Shown one piece after another: positions 54,006 through 64,000 of a stretch of 64,000 nt of DNA. The notes beneath the pieces are model-generated. The model saw nothing but the letters and a program-made list of their open reading frames with translations. It searched no databases and was not told where the DNA came from. This DNA comes from Cunninghamia lanceolata (lineage: Eukaryota > Streptophyta > Pinopsida > Cupressales > Cupressaceae): positions 11,680,001 to 11,744,000 of the forward strand of contig BSBN01000241.1 in the NCBI GenBank assembly GCA_027924645.1, read 5' to 3'. Every line of letters starts with the position of its first letter. The first letter of the stretch is position 1. The translations under genes and the position numbers were made by a program.

Positions 54006-54895
54006 CTTACCTAAGAAAACTTTGAACATCAACACACAACTGGCAACAAAACAGGAAGAAGCACTTCTTAAACTTCTAGTCTCCACTCAGTAGCTTTTGC
54101 TTGGGAATATCAAGATATGAAAGGCATTCCTCTTAGATTTGTACTCATCATATATACATTGAAGATGTCAAACCTATCAGACAACCCCAGAGGAGATTAA
54201 ACCCTACCTTGAAAGATATTGTTAAAACTGAAATAGAGAAATTGCTACAAGTAGGGTTCATCTATCCTATTTCAAACAGTCAGTGGGTTTCACCCTTAGT
54301 CATAGTGCCTAAGAAATATGGGAAATGGAGGGTATGTATTGACTATAGAGAACCAAACAAAGCTACAAAGAAAGATTCTTTTCCCTTACCATTCATCGAC
54401 CAAGTGCTAGACAACCTCACAAGGAAAAAGTACTTCTCATTCCTAGATGGGTTTAGTGGGTATAATCAGATTCAAGTAGCACCTGAGAACCAGGAAAAAA
54501 CCACCTTTACTTGTTCATGGGGAACTTTTGCATATAGAGTTATTCCATTTGGCCTATGCAATGCTCCAAATACCTTTCAGAGGGTTGTTTTATCCATTTT
54601 TGCTAAATTAGCTAATCAATGCATGGAAGTTTACATGGATGACTTTACTGTATATGGAGACACCTTTGAAGAAACCCTCACAAACCTAGATAAGGTGTTG
54701 CAATGTTGTGAAAAGAATCAACTATCCTTAAGCCATGAAAAATGCTTTATGATGGTAGAAGAAGGTATAGTCCTTGGACACCACATATCAACAAAAGGGA
54801 TCAAAGTAGACCAAAACAAAATAGAAGTGATAAAGCAATTACCTTCACCTAAGAACCAAACAGATGTTAGAAGCTTCCTAGGTCATGTAGGGTAG
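54006..54895 (+). pseudogene. Athila reverse transcriptase
   Basis: The linker (about 54010-54190) is broken by frameshifts but still shows EEALLKLLVSTQ and EYQDMKGI. RT runs 54209-54895: VKTEIEKLLQVGFIYPI, KWRVCIDYREPNKATKKDSF, FSFLDGFSGYNQIQVA, then the catalytic YMDD at 54632-54643 (EVYMDDFTVYGD) and CFMMVEEGIVLGHHIS. It is one clean frame of 229 codons. TAG at 54893 falls on a Tyr position of the family, so it is not explained by simple C to T change. Confidence 0.92.
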
Positions 54896-55662
54896 TATAG
54901 GAGATTTATAGAAAATTTCAGCTAGCTGCCCCTATGTTCTCTTTTCTCACCAAGGATGTTGACTTCTTATGGACAGAGGATTGCCAATCAGCATTTAAAA
55001 CCATTAAAGAGAAACTTACTATCACACCTTTTTTGAGGGGACCTAGATGGACTTTACCATTTCATATACAAATTGATGCTTCAAATGAGTCAATTGGGAC
55101 AGTCTTAGGATAGAAAGAGGAAGGGGAAGGTATGCATGCCATCTACTACATTAGTAAGAACCTCACCCCAACAGAAAAAAATTATACAACAATTGAAAAG
55201 GAATTCTTGGCAGTCATATATGCTATTAACAAATTCAAGCATTCTATCATAGGATACAAAATATTTGTGCACACTGATCATGCAACCATTAAGTACTTAA
55301 TGAACAAACCTGTAGTGGGTGCAAGGATAATTAAATGGATGTTACTATTGCAAGAATTTGACATTACCATAGTTGACAATCTAGGGAAATTCAATTTGGT
55401 TGCTGACTTTCTATCAAGGTTGCATACAAGTGGAGAAAACCAACCAGTGGAAGACAAATTTCTAGATGAACATCTCTTTGTTGTTTCTTCTACTACACCT
55501 TGGTTTGCTGACATAGCTAATTTCTTATCTACAGGCTTGTTTCCATCTCATTTCACCTCAAAACAAAAGAAGCGATTGGTAAAAGAAAGTTTATCTTACA
55601 AATGGTTAAATGGTTTACTATTTAAGTGTGGTCCTAAATTTATTCTATGCAGGTGCTTGTGA
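54896..55662 (+). pseudogene. Athila connection and RNase H
   Basis: After a frameshift near 54920 the sequence reads VDFLWTEDCQSAFKTIKEKL, then HIQIDASNESIGTVLG (Asp of the RNase H active site near 55075). TAG near 55111 lies where CAG is expected. The open frame 55132-55662 contains YTTIEKEFLAVIYAINKF, IIGYKIFVHTDHATIKYLMN and NLVADFLSRL. All main RNase H blocks are visible. Confidence 0.88.
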
Positions 55663-56480
55663 GATGATGAAATTTTTGATGTCTTAAGAGCATGTCATGA
55701 TGAACCCTCTGGTGGACATTATTCGTCACAAAGAACGATCCAAAAAAATTTGGGAGTTGGCTACTACTGGCCCTCTCTCCATAAAGACACAAAGAGGTAT
55801 GTGCAGAAGTGTGATCAGTGCCAAAGGATGGGTCAGCCAACCTTTACCCAAGAAATGTCACTGCACCCTCAAGTGATTTTGGAACCATTTGAGCAATGGG
55901 GTCTAGATTTTGTGGGACCCATTTCTCTGCCCTCTTCAAACAAAGAATATATTTTGGTTTGCACAGACTATGTCACAAAATGGGTAGAAGTTCAAGCATT
56001 ATAGTTTGCAAGGGAAGAAAACGTTGTTGATATCTTGTATAACCTAATCTTCTTGAGGTTTGGAGCTCTGAGATCAATAGTTTTAGATAGAGGACCACAA
56101 TTCACTTCTCAGGTCATTCAAGCTTTCAAAAAACTATACCAATTCAAGCATAGAAAGCCTTCACCTTACCACCCCTAAGCTAATGGGTAGGTAGAGGTGA
56201 CAAATAGAGAGCTGGAAAACATCCTGACAAGGACAGTAGCCATGAATAGAAAGGATTGGGCTAGCAGGTTACTTGAAGCAGTTTGGGCTTACAATACCAT
56301 GTGGAAGTACACAACCAAGTTCTCACCATATGAATTGGTTTATGGAAAGAAACTCATACTGTCCATAGAATTTAAATTGCAAACACTGAAGACCTCATTG
56401 GATATTGTCCTACCATTATCAATAGCACAATAGAATAGGATTCTTCAACTCAATGAGCTGGATGAAATCAGGACAAAGGC
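55663..56480 (+). pseudogene. Athila integrase
   Basis: The zinc domain is ACHDEPSGGHYSSQ with CDQCQRMG (about 55690-55835). Core residues: WGLDFVGPI (Asp near 55907), VLDRGPQF (Asp near 56087) and VEVTNRELE (Glu near 56194), so all three catalytic positions survive. In-frame stops include TGA at 55660, TAG at 56002, TAA at 56176 and TAG at 56188. The last two fall in the HP-x-ANG-x-VE block, where Gln (CAA, CAG) is invariant. Then WASRLLEAVWAYNTMWKYTT and FSPYELVYGK. Confidence 0.92.
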
Positions 56481-56824
56481 CATACAACAAACAAAACTTG
56501 TTCAGTAAATCAAAGGAAATAGTGGCATGACCAGCACATCAAGAAAAAGATATTTCAAAAAGGAGATTGGATTCTCTTGTATGACTCAAAATTCAAGGAA
56601 TTCAAAGGGAAATTACAAACCCATTGGATGGGACCTTACCACATCAGAGAAGTCTATGAAAATGGGACAATCTTGTTGGCACCAATAGATGCAAAAGAAA
56701 CCACATTCTTAGTAAATACCCATATGATTCATCTTTATTAGAGGCCAGCAACCAAAGAAGAATTCACCAAGGACTTGTGTTTGATGACAGAGGTCACATC
56801 CCCTACCCTAAGGAGAAGTGATCC
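56481..56824 (+). pseudogene. Athila integrase C-terminal domain
   Basis: Broken by a frameshift near 56510. FKKGDWILLYDSKFKEFKGK and HWMGPYHIREVYENGTILL match the SH3-like C-terminal domain of Athila integrases, ending near a stop at 56740 and a Lys-rich tail. Confidence 0.8.
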
Positions 56825-56834
56825 AAAGGACACA

Positions 56835-57020
56835 TAAAAAAAATAGAGGGAGATTGAAAACTCGAAATGGTGGTCTCTCTCTCAAAAAAAGAGAAAAAAA
56901 TAAAGGGAGATTGAAAATCAGTAAATGGTGGTCTCTCAAAAAAAGGGGGGAAGATTAAAAACTAGAAAAATGGTGGTCTTTCCCGTTTGGGGGACTGAAA
57001 ACCAGAAAATGGTGGTTCCC
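56835..57020 (+). repeat. Four tandem purine-rich repeats after Athila pol
   Basis: Units at about 56835-56882, 56883-56937, 56938-56985 and 56986-57020 each have an A/G-rich block (AGAGGGAGATTGAAAA or similar) followed by AAATGGTGGT and CTCTC or TTCCC. Purine tracts followed by TGG resemble polypurine-tract/LTR junctions, so extra plus-strand priming sites are possible. Confidence 0.8.
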
Positions 57021-57947
57021 TTCTTTTTGTAGGATTTCAGCAGAAGATCTCCAGAGCTAACTAGGCACTCAAGATCCATCAAAACACACAGCCGGAGCAG
57101 TCTAGGAGCACCTCTGATGCTTCATCAATAATGAAAGCATTTCAAGGTATGGGGGACCCACCTCTTCAAGAATCAAAGTGGAGACACCAAATGATGAGGT
57201 CAACATGATTCATCCTCCACTTTCAAAAAAGGAAATCGATGAGGCCAGCCAACTCATAGTCCATCATCAAAAAGGAAACCCACGCAGGACACTTATGTTG
57301 CAGTTACCAACACACGTCATTCTAGTTACTCCTCATGATGTCATATGATAAAGCATCCTTTTCAAATATATTCACAGGGAAAAATTCTAGACCACGTGAT
57401 ACTAACGATGTTGACATCATTCCAAGCGATGAGGGGGCTGCACACATGTAAAGTCACCATCACACCTCATCAAAGCGGTGATACAGCAGGCAAGTACATC
57501 AGGCCATCATCACGAAAAGTGATCCAGGTAATTTGCTCAAGTTAGTTAATTATTACCTGTCTTGTCATTTCTATTTTTAGGTGCAATTACTTCGACACGT
57601 ACCCCTGCCATCATTTCCTTTTATGACTTATGCATGTCGCCTTAATTGCAACACTAACAGCCTCACTCTGGAGTGTCATATCATCCCCTGTGATTATGAA
57701 TGAACCATCAATTCAAATTAATTGAAGTGAATTAACCCTCACATAATACAAGCAATTTCCATTAACAGATATCAAGTCCCAAACTTCATAAATTGTAGAG
57801 CTTTCCAAACCCTTGAGGTAATCTTCAAGCCATTACAACATAGTCTTCCAAGGGAAAAGAAAAAGAGGTCTATCATCATAGAGAAAAAGAACTACATAGA
57901 GACCAAGGGAAGGTTCATTCATTAAGGAGTGAAAGAATATAGGCAGT
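57021..57947 (+). other. Athila region between pol and extra ORF, no gene
   Basis: C/A-rich with repeated CATCATCA-type words and no open frame of interest. It occupies the place of the leader of the extra ORF. Short Ser/Thr-rich frames (for example 57345-57545) have no family match. Confidence 0.5.
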
Positions 57948-60900
57948 ATGGGAGTGAAAAAGAAGTTAGAGCCTAAAAATGCAATAAGACTGCTACAAGA
58001 TCGTGCTACAACAGATATCTTAAGAAATGTTGGGTGGTTAGAATTTCTAGAAAAATTTGAAGGGTTTCAAGAGGACATAGTAGATGATTTCTTGCGCCAT
58101 CTGAAGAATAACTAAACCAAAGTTTGAGGAGTTCCAATCAACGCCTCAGCCACCATCATCAGCCACATTTTAGGCCTACCAGAACAAGGTGAGAGGTTCT
58201 ATCATCTCAAAACCCTAGACTCTGATTTGATTAAAAACTTTTCAGTAGAAGGTGAGCCTGAAATCTAGTTACATTTGAATAAAAATGAAGTCAAGGGAAT
58301 TGTTAGAACCTCACTCACCCAACCATGGCAGTCTTTAGCCATGTGGCTCATGAAATATTTTACATGTGATGGGCAATTCTCTCTGGTTTTAGGATCCATA
58401 ATGAAGATGCTAATTTTATTAAGGCATGGGCATGCCCATCCAAAATATAGCATCAATCTCCCAAACTTTTTGTATTCTTCTATTTTGGCTTCGGTAGATA
58501 AGTACCAACAAGGGAAGGGTCCCATGAAATACCACAACCTCATTTTCTTGATTGTAAAACACCATTTCATGTCTCAAGTTGATGGAGAGGCTTTGTGGTA
58601 GTCATTTTTAGTTGACACATCATAGGCAAAGACACTAGGCAAGACACATGGTGCAGAAGAGACTTTCTCTACTCATCAGGATGAGGAAACAACACCTTCT
58701 ACTTCCTCCCCAGCCACTGGAAAGAGCAAGGGCAAGAAAGGAATAGTGGATAAAACACCAACTTATTCCACCACTGCTGAGAAGAAAAATAAAGGGAAAG
58801 AAGCTATGGGAGAAGCCTCAGTTGCAACTGAGCAGCTGGCAAAAACAATTATAGAGCAACACTTCCATATGACTCACTCAACAAAACAAAAGATAACCTT
58901 AGCTGAGGGGTCTACCCCAACCAAGAAAATGAGGGGAGCTATGATCATGGAAGAGGAGATAACACTGGCATCTGCCCATACTTCTAGCCCCAAAAAACAT
59001 AGGAAAGAAACAGGGCAAAGGGAGAAAACAAAAAGGCCTCTAAGAACACCTAAGTCCATCAAGCATCAAAGAGCAGAGGAAGAGTCTAATGATTCAGAGG
59101 AAATTCCCCTGATTAGAAGAAAAATAAAAAGAAGATTAGTTGAGGGAAGTACTCTGTAATCTTCTATGCCTCCAACGACTCAGACTCTAGAGCCACAATG
59201 CACTCAAGCTCCAGAGACAGTAGAGGGAGAAACCCTAACCATCTCTTCAAACTTTGAGGGAAATGAACCAACTTCAGAGACACAGTCTCCACCAGTGGTC
59301 CAGAGAAGTAAATGGAAGAGACAACCTACTCAAGCTGAATAGGACACTGCTCTCTTGGCTGATGTCCTCATGGGCTTCAGAACTTCCATGGAGAAGATTG
59401 GACCTTCATCAACCCCAACAGTTGCAGAAGTGAGGCAGGAAGAGGCAGCTGCAGAAGAGAGGCATGAAGAGGCTGAGGAGGAAGAGGTTCAGGTAAAAGA
59501 AACCTAGGAAGGAGCTGAGGATTAGCAAGTGAAGGAAGAGGAACAAGGGGAGCAAGTTGACAATGTGGCACAAACAGAAACCCCTGATGAAGAAAGGACA
59601 GAAGGAGGAGAAACAAAGAGTTACATCCTTTTGATCAAGAAGATGTGGAGATTCCAAGAGAGCAACAATTGATGGAAGAGATTGATAATCTAAAGAGGCT
59701 AGTGTGGGGAAAGAACTTGATTATCACTAACCTCAAGAAGGTCATGAAGGAAAAAATACATTGAACAGAAACAGATAATAGAGGAGCTGAGAAGTGAGCT
59801 CAAAGAAAAATAGGAGTTCATTCAAATGAAGAAGGAGCAAAGAATACCTCTGATATTGTCAAAGCCAGAGACAATGGTATCACATTGATTTCAATACTAA
59901 TAGAGAAAATGTGGAATCAAGCTAAGCAACTAACACGGGCCAACAACAAGATAGATGATCAGGAAGAGTTGCTTCATGAGCTGACCAATCCAGCTGCTAC
60001 TGTTGAACAGGGGACACAAATAGATCAATATCTAGGGGTGCTTCCAATAGACATACCAAAAGCCCTATTCCATTGGGAGAGAAGATGTCAAGAGTTAGAG
60101 GGATCCAAAGTAATGTTGTAGTTGCATAGGGCAGTGACCACCATGTCAAAAAAGGTAAAGACCCTATAAGAAAAGGTTCTACTGTGGCCACTCTATGCTG
60201 AAATCGTATCCTACAGACCTCCTAGTGGAAGTTATGCTCTATTTTTACAAGAGTGGATCCTCAAGAGGAAGATATCACTGGTTCTGTCAGATATAACTAA
60301 AAACATACAAAATGAGATAGACTTCATGGAGGTGTATATGTAGAGTTCTGATGAAGATAAAAATTTCTTGTGTGAACTATATTTGCATGATTTCTACATT
60401 AAAGACTAACTTTCTTCATCAAATACTTTGTGGGTGAATGCCAGCTCAGAGCATTTATGTCACTAATGAGAAATCATCAGATTTGGAATGAAAGGATGGA
60501 GGTTTACACCAAGAAAGATGTAGAGACAAGCCTATTCCTCAGGAGAGAGTCCCCAAATCCCATGGGCTTTGAGATTCATTTCAGAGTAAAAATTTACTCC
60601 CCAGAAGGTAGAATAAAAAATTTTCCCCTGTATCAGAAACACCTACAGGAGTGTGTTATTGAATTTGTTCTCTTCATGCATAGATCATCCAGTCAAATGC
60701 TCCTAATAAGGAAGAAAAGGTGGAATACTCTAACTCCAGAGCAAAAGATGACAGAAGTAGTGTCCCCAGCCAACCTCGGGTTATTTACGAGGAAAGCTAG
60801 AGCATTGTCCAAATTGATGGACAAATACAAACAAGATTGGATAGGTGGCCGCTTCAGACCACCTCTCATTATTGAGCCACTGCCCATATGGGTTGAACAG

Positions 60901-61047
60901 ATGGAGGATGCCAAATTTCAAGAATGGATGAGACAAGTTAAACAATTCAAAGGAAATGGTAATACAAACTTCACTACTTGGTCAACTCATGAGAAGGAGT
61001 ACAACCTTACTGATAAAATATACCAACTCAACAAGTCCAGGCTGTGA
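57948..61047 (+). pseudogene. Athila sense extra ORF (putative plant transposon-protein domain)
   Basis: ATG 57948. The N-terminal domain contains LRNVGWLEFLEKFEGFQEDI, then VDDFLRHLKNN, then ATIISHILGLPEQGERF. This fits the plant-specific domain with a W...F helix, a V.DF helix and a xIxxxLGLPxxG end, found in extra or env-like ORFs of Athila elements. A charged Lys/Glu/Thr/Pro-rich middle (58640-59600) and helical C-terminal parts follow. Stops at about 58113, 58125, 58266, 58599, 58623, 59157 and 59340, mostly where CAG, CAA or CGA fits, and at least two frameshifts after 59600. The last segment (60430-61047) is open to TGA and ends just before the polypurine tract. No signal peptide or membrane segment seen. 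Confidence 0.6.
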
Positions 61048-61074
61048 AGTACAGGAGGACCTGCCAACCTTTAA

Positions 61075-61089
61075 GTTCGGGGGGGATAA
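61075..61089 (+). promoter_or_regulatory. Polypurine tract of Athila element
   Basis: GTTCGGGGGGGATAA abuts TGAGTGACAGG. A run of seven G after a short pyrimidine step is common for gypsy elements. Confidence 0.75.
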
Positions 61090-62459
61090 TGAGTGACAGG
61101 TAGCACTCAACTTAACACACCTTTTTACTTCCCTTTTTCCCATTCTTCCATTCTGTTGTCCTAGTAATTGCACCATAGAAACTGAAAAGACTCATTTTAA
61201 TTACATTAATGAGAGATTAATTACTAAAGATCATGATTCTTGATTGAAGGACTAATGTGCAACAAACTAATTAAAATGTGCAGAAATGTCTCTCTTTTTG
61301 CATCTATAGGTGCAGTTGTATGGGCAAAGGCAATTTTGAGGATCTTCGGAGATGGTCCTAATAATCTCCGGAGCTGACATGGAGGATACTACACCAGACT
61401 CCAACCTTTTCCCAAACTGTTGGAGGTATTCTAAAGTAGAAGGAACAAGGGAGCAAAGGGTGGATCATCTCTAGAGCTATATTGGAGTCATGGATGCACC
61501 TCCAAAGCTGCTGGCAATAGCACACAGACTCCAAAGCTCCTGGTGACACTATAGAGTCTTCGTTGCCGCTATTAATCTACATCTCTGGAGACAACTGCAG
61601 TGCTTTGGAGTCTACTTAGCTAGCACCAGAATGATCTGGCGAAGACTCCAATTCATTGCTAGGGATCTGATTCCTCTTTTATTGGTTTTGCATGAGTTTT
61701 GAAAGACTTGTTAAGGACCTATATTTCAGGGCCTCACTACCCATTTGTTATTTAAGTTAAGACTCTAGATTTAGTGGGACTTCTGTACACTAAAACCTAT
61801 TTCAGTTTGCATGATTTTACTCTGCAGTTAAACAGTTGTATGTTTTACTTAGAATAAGAGATTAGTGGTATCTCATAGATAGAACAGTTAGTTCCAAAAG
61901 AGAACTCATTGCTTGGACTAATATATGTTTAGGTAGGAGCAGCAGAAGGATATATAGATTTTGGCTATTAGATTATTGTAATTTCCATTTTTCAAACTTA
62001 CATACTTTTTGAATACAAGCATACTTTGATGGAATTAGACTGAAGGAAAGATTGTGTTATTAAGTTTTTGTACTGAGTTCTTGCTTTACCTTTAGTCCTG
62101 AAGGCAAGGAGCAAGGGCCCACTCCTGCCATCAAGACATGAGGCTAGTATCTATTTTCTTCATTATCTTGTTTTCAGATTCTATTAGGAATATAGTTTTA
62201 CTGCTTTAATAAGATAGATTTATTTATGTTTATAGTTGTTTCCAATAAATGCATATTTTTAGTTGTGTGGATTAGAATAGGTCAATTTCAGCAATTTACT
62301 ATTTCAGCATTGTTTTGGTGTTTTTAGAGTTTCCTTTCACAGTAAACAAATTAGTAGTATTAATCTTTGAGAGTCAGATCAGTAGGAGTAGTTAATGGAC
62401 TAGTGACTATGGAATTCCTTATTGCAAATACTCTAGGATACGGCCCTAGATTTTACACA
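61090..62459 (+). repeat. 3' LTR of Athila element
   Basis: Starts TGAGTGACAGG after the polypurine tract and ends at a plausible TTTTACACA at 62459, about 1370 bp. A TATATAGA word at about 61950 could be the TATA box. There is no second LTR in the window to confirm the ends. A copia fragment begins directly after it. Confidence 0.6.
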
Positions 62460-62460
62460 T

Positions 62461-64000
62461 GAAAAACATTATTAAATGCCAAGTTACAATGACCCTTGTC
62501 AAATTCCATCAAGATTCTACATACAGACAATGGGGGGAATATGTCAACCATAGGTTTGAGCAGTTTTGTGCTTTGGAGGGCATTGATCTTCAACACACAA
62601 TTCCCTATAGTCCATAATAGAATGGTGTCACAAAACAAAATAATAGGTCCTTGAAAGAGATGGCCAATTGTATGATTCACTCAAGTCAATGGCACATCAA
62701 CATTGGGTGGAGCCATCAACTATGTGTGCTACACTTAGAATCGAGTTCCTCACCGAATGATGAAGGGGGTTAAATCATTTTTAAGCTTGGATTATTTGGA
62801 AACCCATAGTAAAGCACTTTTGAGTGTTTGGTTCTCCTACATGGGCCCACATTCTAGTAGATAAATGCAAGGCTATGGATCCACAACGCAAGCCTTCCAT
62901 ATTTGTTCAATACCCAGATGGTGTCAAAGGCTACAAGCTTCTTAACCCATGAGCTATTCATTAAGAGGAGTGTTCATTTTTAGGAGGATACTTCCAGTTC
63001 TTCTCCTACCACTTCTCCATCTACCATCACATTGGAGACAATATGACATGATGATAGTTCTTTAGAGGATCTTAATCCTCCTAATCTTGATGAAGAGTCT
63101 TCTACCTCCACTTCAGATGGAGATGATGATAATGAGGATTCATCTTCCTCTTCTCCTAGTCATCATTCAGAGGGTGATGATTCTCCTCTAGAATCTCCTA
63201 ATTCTTTAGATATTGGGCCTCTTTAGGCTCGATAGACATTGGATTCAATAGGTGGTTAGGTTGGTGATCCTTCATATGTAAGATGGACAAGGTAACAATT
63301 TTAATAGGCTCCACATCTCTTCATTACTTCATCTTCTAATCCATAGTCCTTTCAAGAAGCTTTTGGTGTCCCCAAGTGGGATGTTGCTATGTAGAAAGAG
63401 TTCAGTTCCTTGGAAAGGAACCATACTTGGGATTTAGTCCCCCTTCCTAAGGGAAGAAAACTTGTTCAATGCAAGTGGATCTATCAAACAAAATTTCTTG
63501 CAAATGGGTCAATTGATAAGCATAAGGCTCACATGGTCGCTAAAGGATTCTTCCAAGTTCCTATGATTGGCTAATCTAATACTTTTGTGCTATTTGCTAG
63601 AATGAATTCTATTTGACTTGTCCTCACTATTGTTAATACCCATCATTGGGAAGTTTATCAAATGGATGTGAAGAGTGTTTTTCTTCATGGTGACCTTCAG
63701 AAGGAGATATACATGGAGCAATCACAGGGGTTCATATAGGATCCTTCACTTGTTTGGCATCTTCAGAAGTCTCTCTATAGCCTCAAAAAGGCCCCTTGGG
63801 CCTGGAATACCAAGATGGACTCCTTCCTTTTGTTAATTGGGTTCACTCGATGCCATTCTGATCTTAATTTTTATATTTAGATGATACTCTCACCTTCCTT
63901 GTTCTCTATGTTTATGACTTGTTGCTAACAAGGAGTCACTCATCCACTATCAAGGCAGTGAAAACTACCCTTCATGATCATTTCTTGATGTTAGACTTGG
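62461..64000 (+). pseudogene. Ty1/copia integrase and RT, strongly decayed, continues past the edge
   Basis: Integrase relic near 62510-62690: a WGEYVNHRFEQFCALEGID block, then NGVTKQNNRSLKEMANCMIH. Then PSIFVQYPDGVKGYKLLNP near 62895. RT relic near 63380-63800: LERNHTWDLVPLPKGRKLV, CKWIYQTKFLANGSIDKHK, MDVKSVFLHGDLQKEIYMEQ and a LYSLKKAPWAW block. Several stops and frameshifts, and an Asp/Ser-rich linker with stops at 63050-63230. The catalytic YxDD block is not readable before the window ends. It is a different copy from the one at 40409. Confidence 0.8.

Larger units (their letters stand above)
54006..62459 (+). mobile_element. Athila-lineage Ty3/gypsy element, 5'-truncated
   Basis: It begins inside pol, at the protease-RT linker next to the inverted viral fragment, and lacks gag, protease and the 5' LTR. 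RT, RNase H and integrase follow, then polypurine repeats, a long region with a sense extra ORF, a polypurine tract and a 3' LTR. This order, with an ORF in the position of the env-like gene, is the Athila layout. Truncation and stops make it inactive. Confidence 0.85.

Noticed and set aside
54209..54895. Athila RT as the polymerase of the adjacent pararetrovirus
   Set aside because: It has the YMDD and Athila-specific blocks and is followed by an integrase, which pararetroviruses lack.
57538..57580. GTAA...TTTTTAG intron-like sequence before the second extra ORF
   Set aside because: It would be only 43 bp, below the usual plant minimum, and it lies far from the ATG at 57948.

Overview
The window is plant nuclear DNA made almost entirely of decayed mobile elements. 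I read it as a seed plant and probably a gymnosperm. The reasons are several Ty3/gypsy lineages (Tat, Athila) and Ty1/copia elements nested among old relics, an endogenous caulimovirid (such viruses are known from gymnosperms), DYW-type PPR pseudogenes and a lone ABCG transporter exon far from any other exon. The species cannot be named from the sequence. No intact host gene, tRNA, rRNA or CRISPR array was seen.

Layout. (1) 1-11940: a + strand Tat-lineage Ty3/gypsy element whose 5' LTR lies outside the window. It has gag, a DGG protease, a G-patch-like linker, RT, two RNase H domains and an integrase cut off before its catalytic Glu. Downstream is an antisense plant-mobile-domain (PMD) ORF, then a polypurine tract and a 3' LTR with a run of AT-rich palindromes. 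Arrays with a ~20-bp period sit near both ends. (2) 11941-16868: G-poor sequence, an Arg/Gly-rich coding relic, a possible LINE relic, one intact-looking ABCG exon with splice sites (15163-15354) and a minus-strand gypsy relic. (3) 16869-27767: a 10.9-kb composite LTR element with matching GTTAT target duplications. Its interior carries an inverted copy of its own 3' end (3' region plus LTR) and an antisense Tat-type gag. (4) 27768-36950: a coding relic, a repeat-rich stretch, then a long sense ORF with a candidate 5' intron. I interpret this ORF as the extra ORF of an Athila-like element. (5) 36951-40408 and 46391-46735: PPR pseudogene fragments with a DNA-level tandem duplication of a 303-bp repeat triplet. 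They are split by a Ty1/copia element at 40409-46385 (910-bp LTRs, GAAAA target duplication). (6) 46741-48175: AT-rich DNA, an acidic terminal-exon-like relic and a minisatellite. (7) 48176-54000: an endogenous pararetrovirus. It has a 12-bp-repeat coiled-coil-like frame, then a movement/capsid/protease ORF that stays open for about 1550 codons, then an inverted RNase H fragment with the RT missing. (8) 54006-62459: a 5'-truncated Athila-lineage element (RT, RNase H, integrase, polypurine repeats, sense extra ORF, LTR). (9) 62461-64000: a decayed copia integrase/RT that runs off the end.

Decay pattern. In nearly every element the reading frame survives over long distances and is broken mainly by TAG, TAA or TGA where CAG, CAA or CGA is expected. 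That is the pattern expected from deamination of methylated cytosine. The pararetroviral ORF is the exception, with almost no such stops.

Boundaries without an LTR or target duplication are approximate. Percent identities are estimates by eye.
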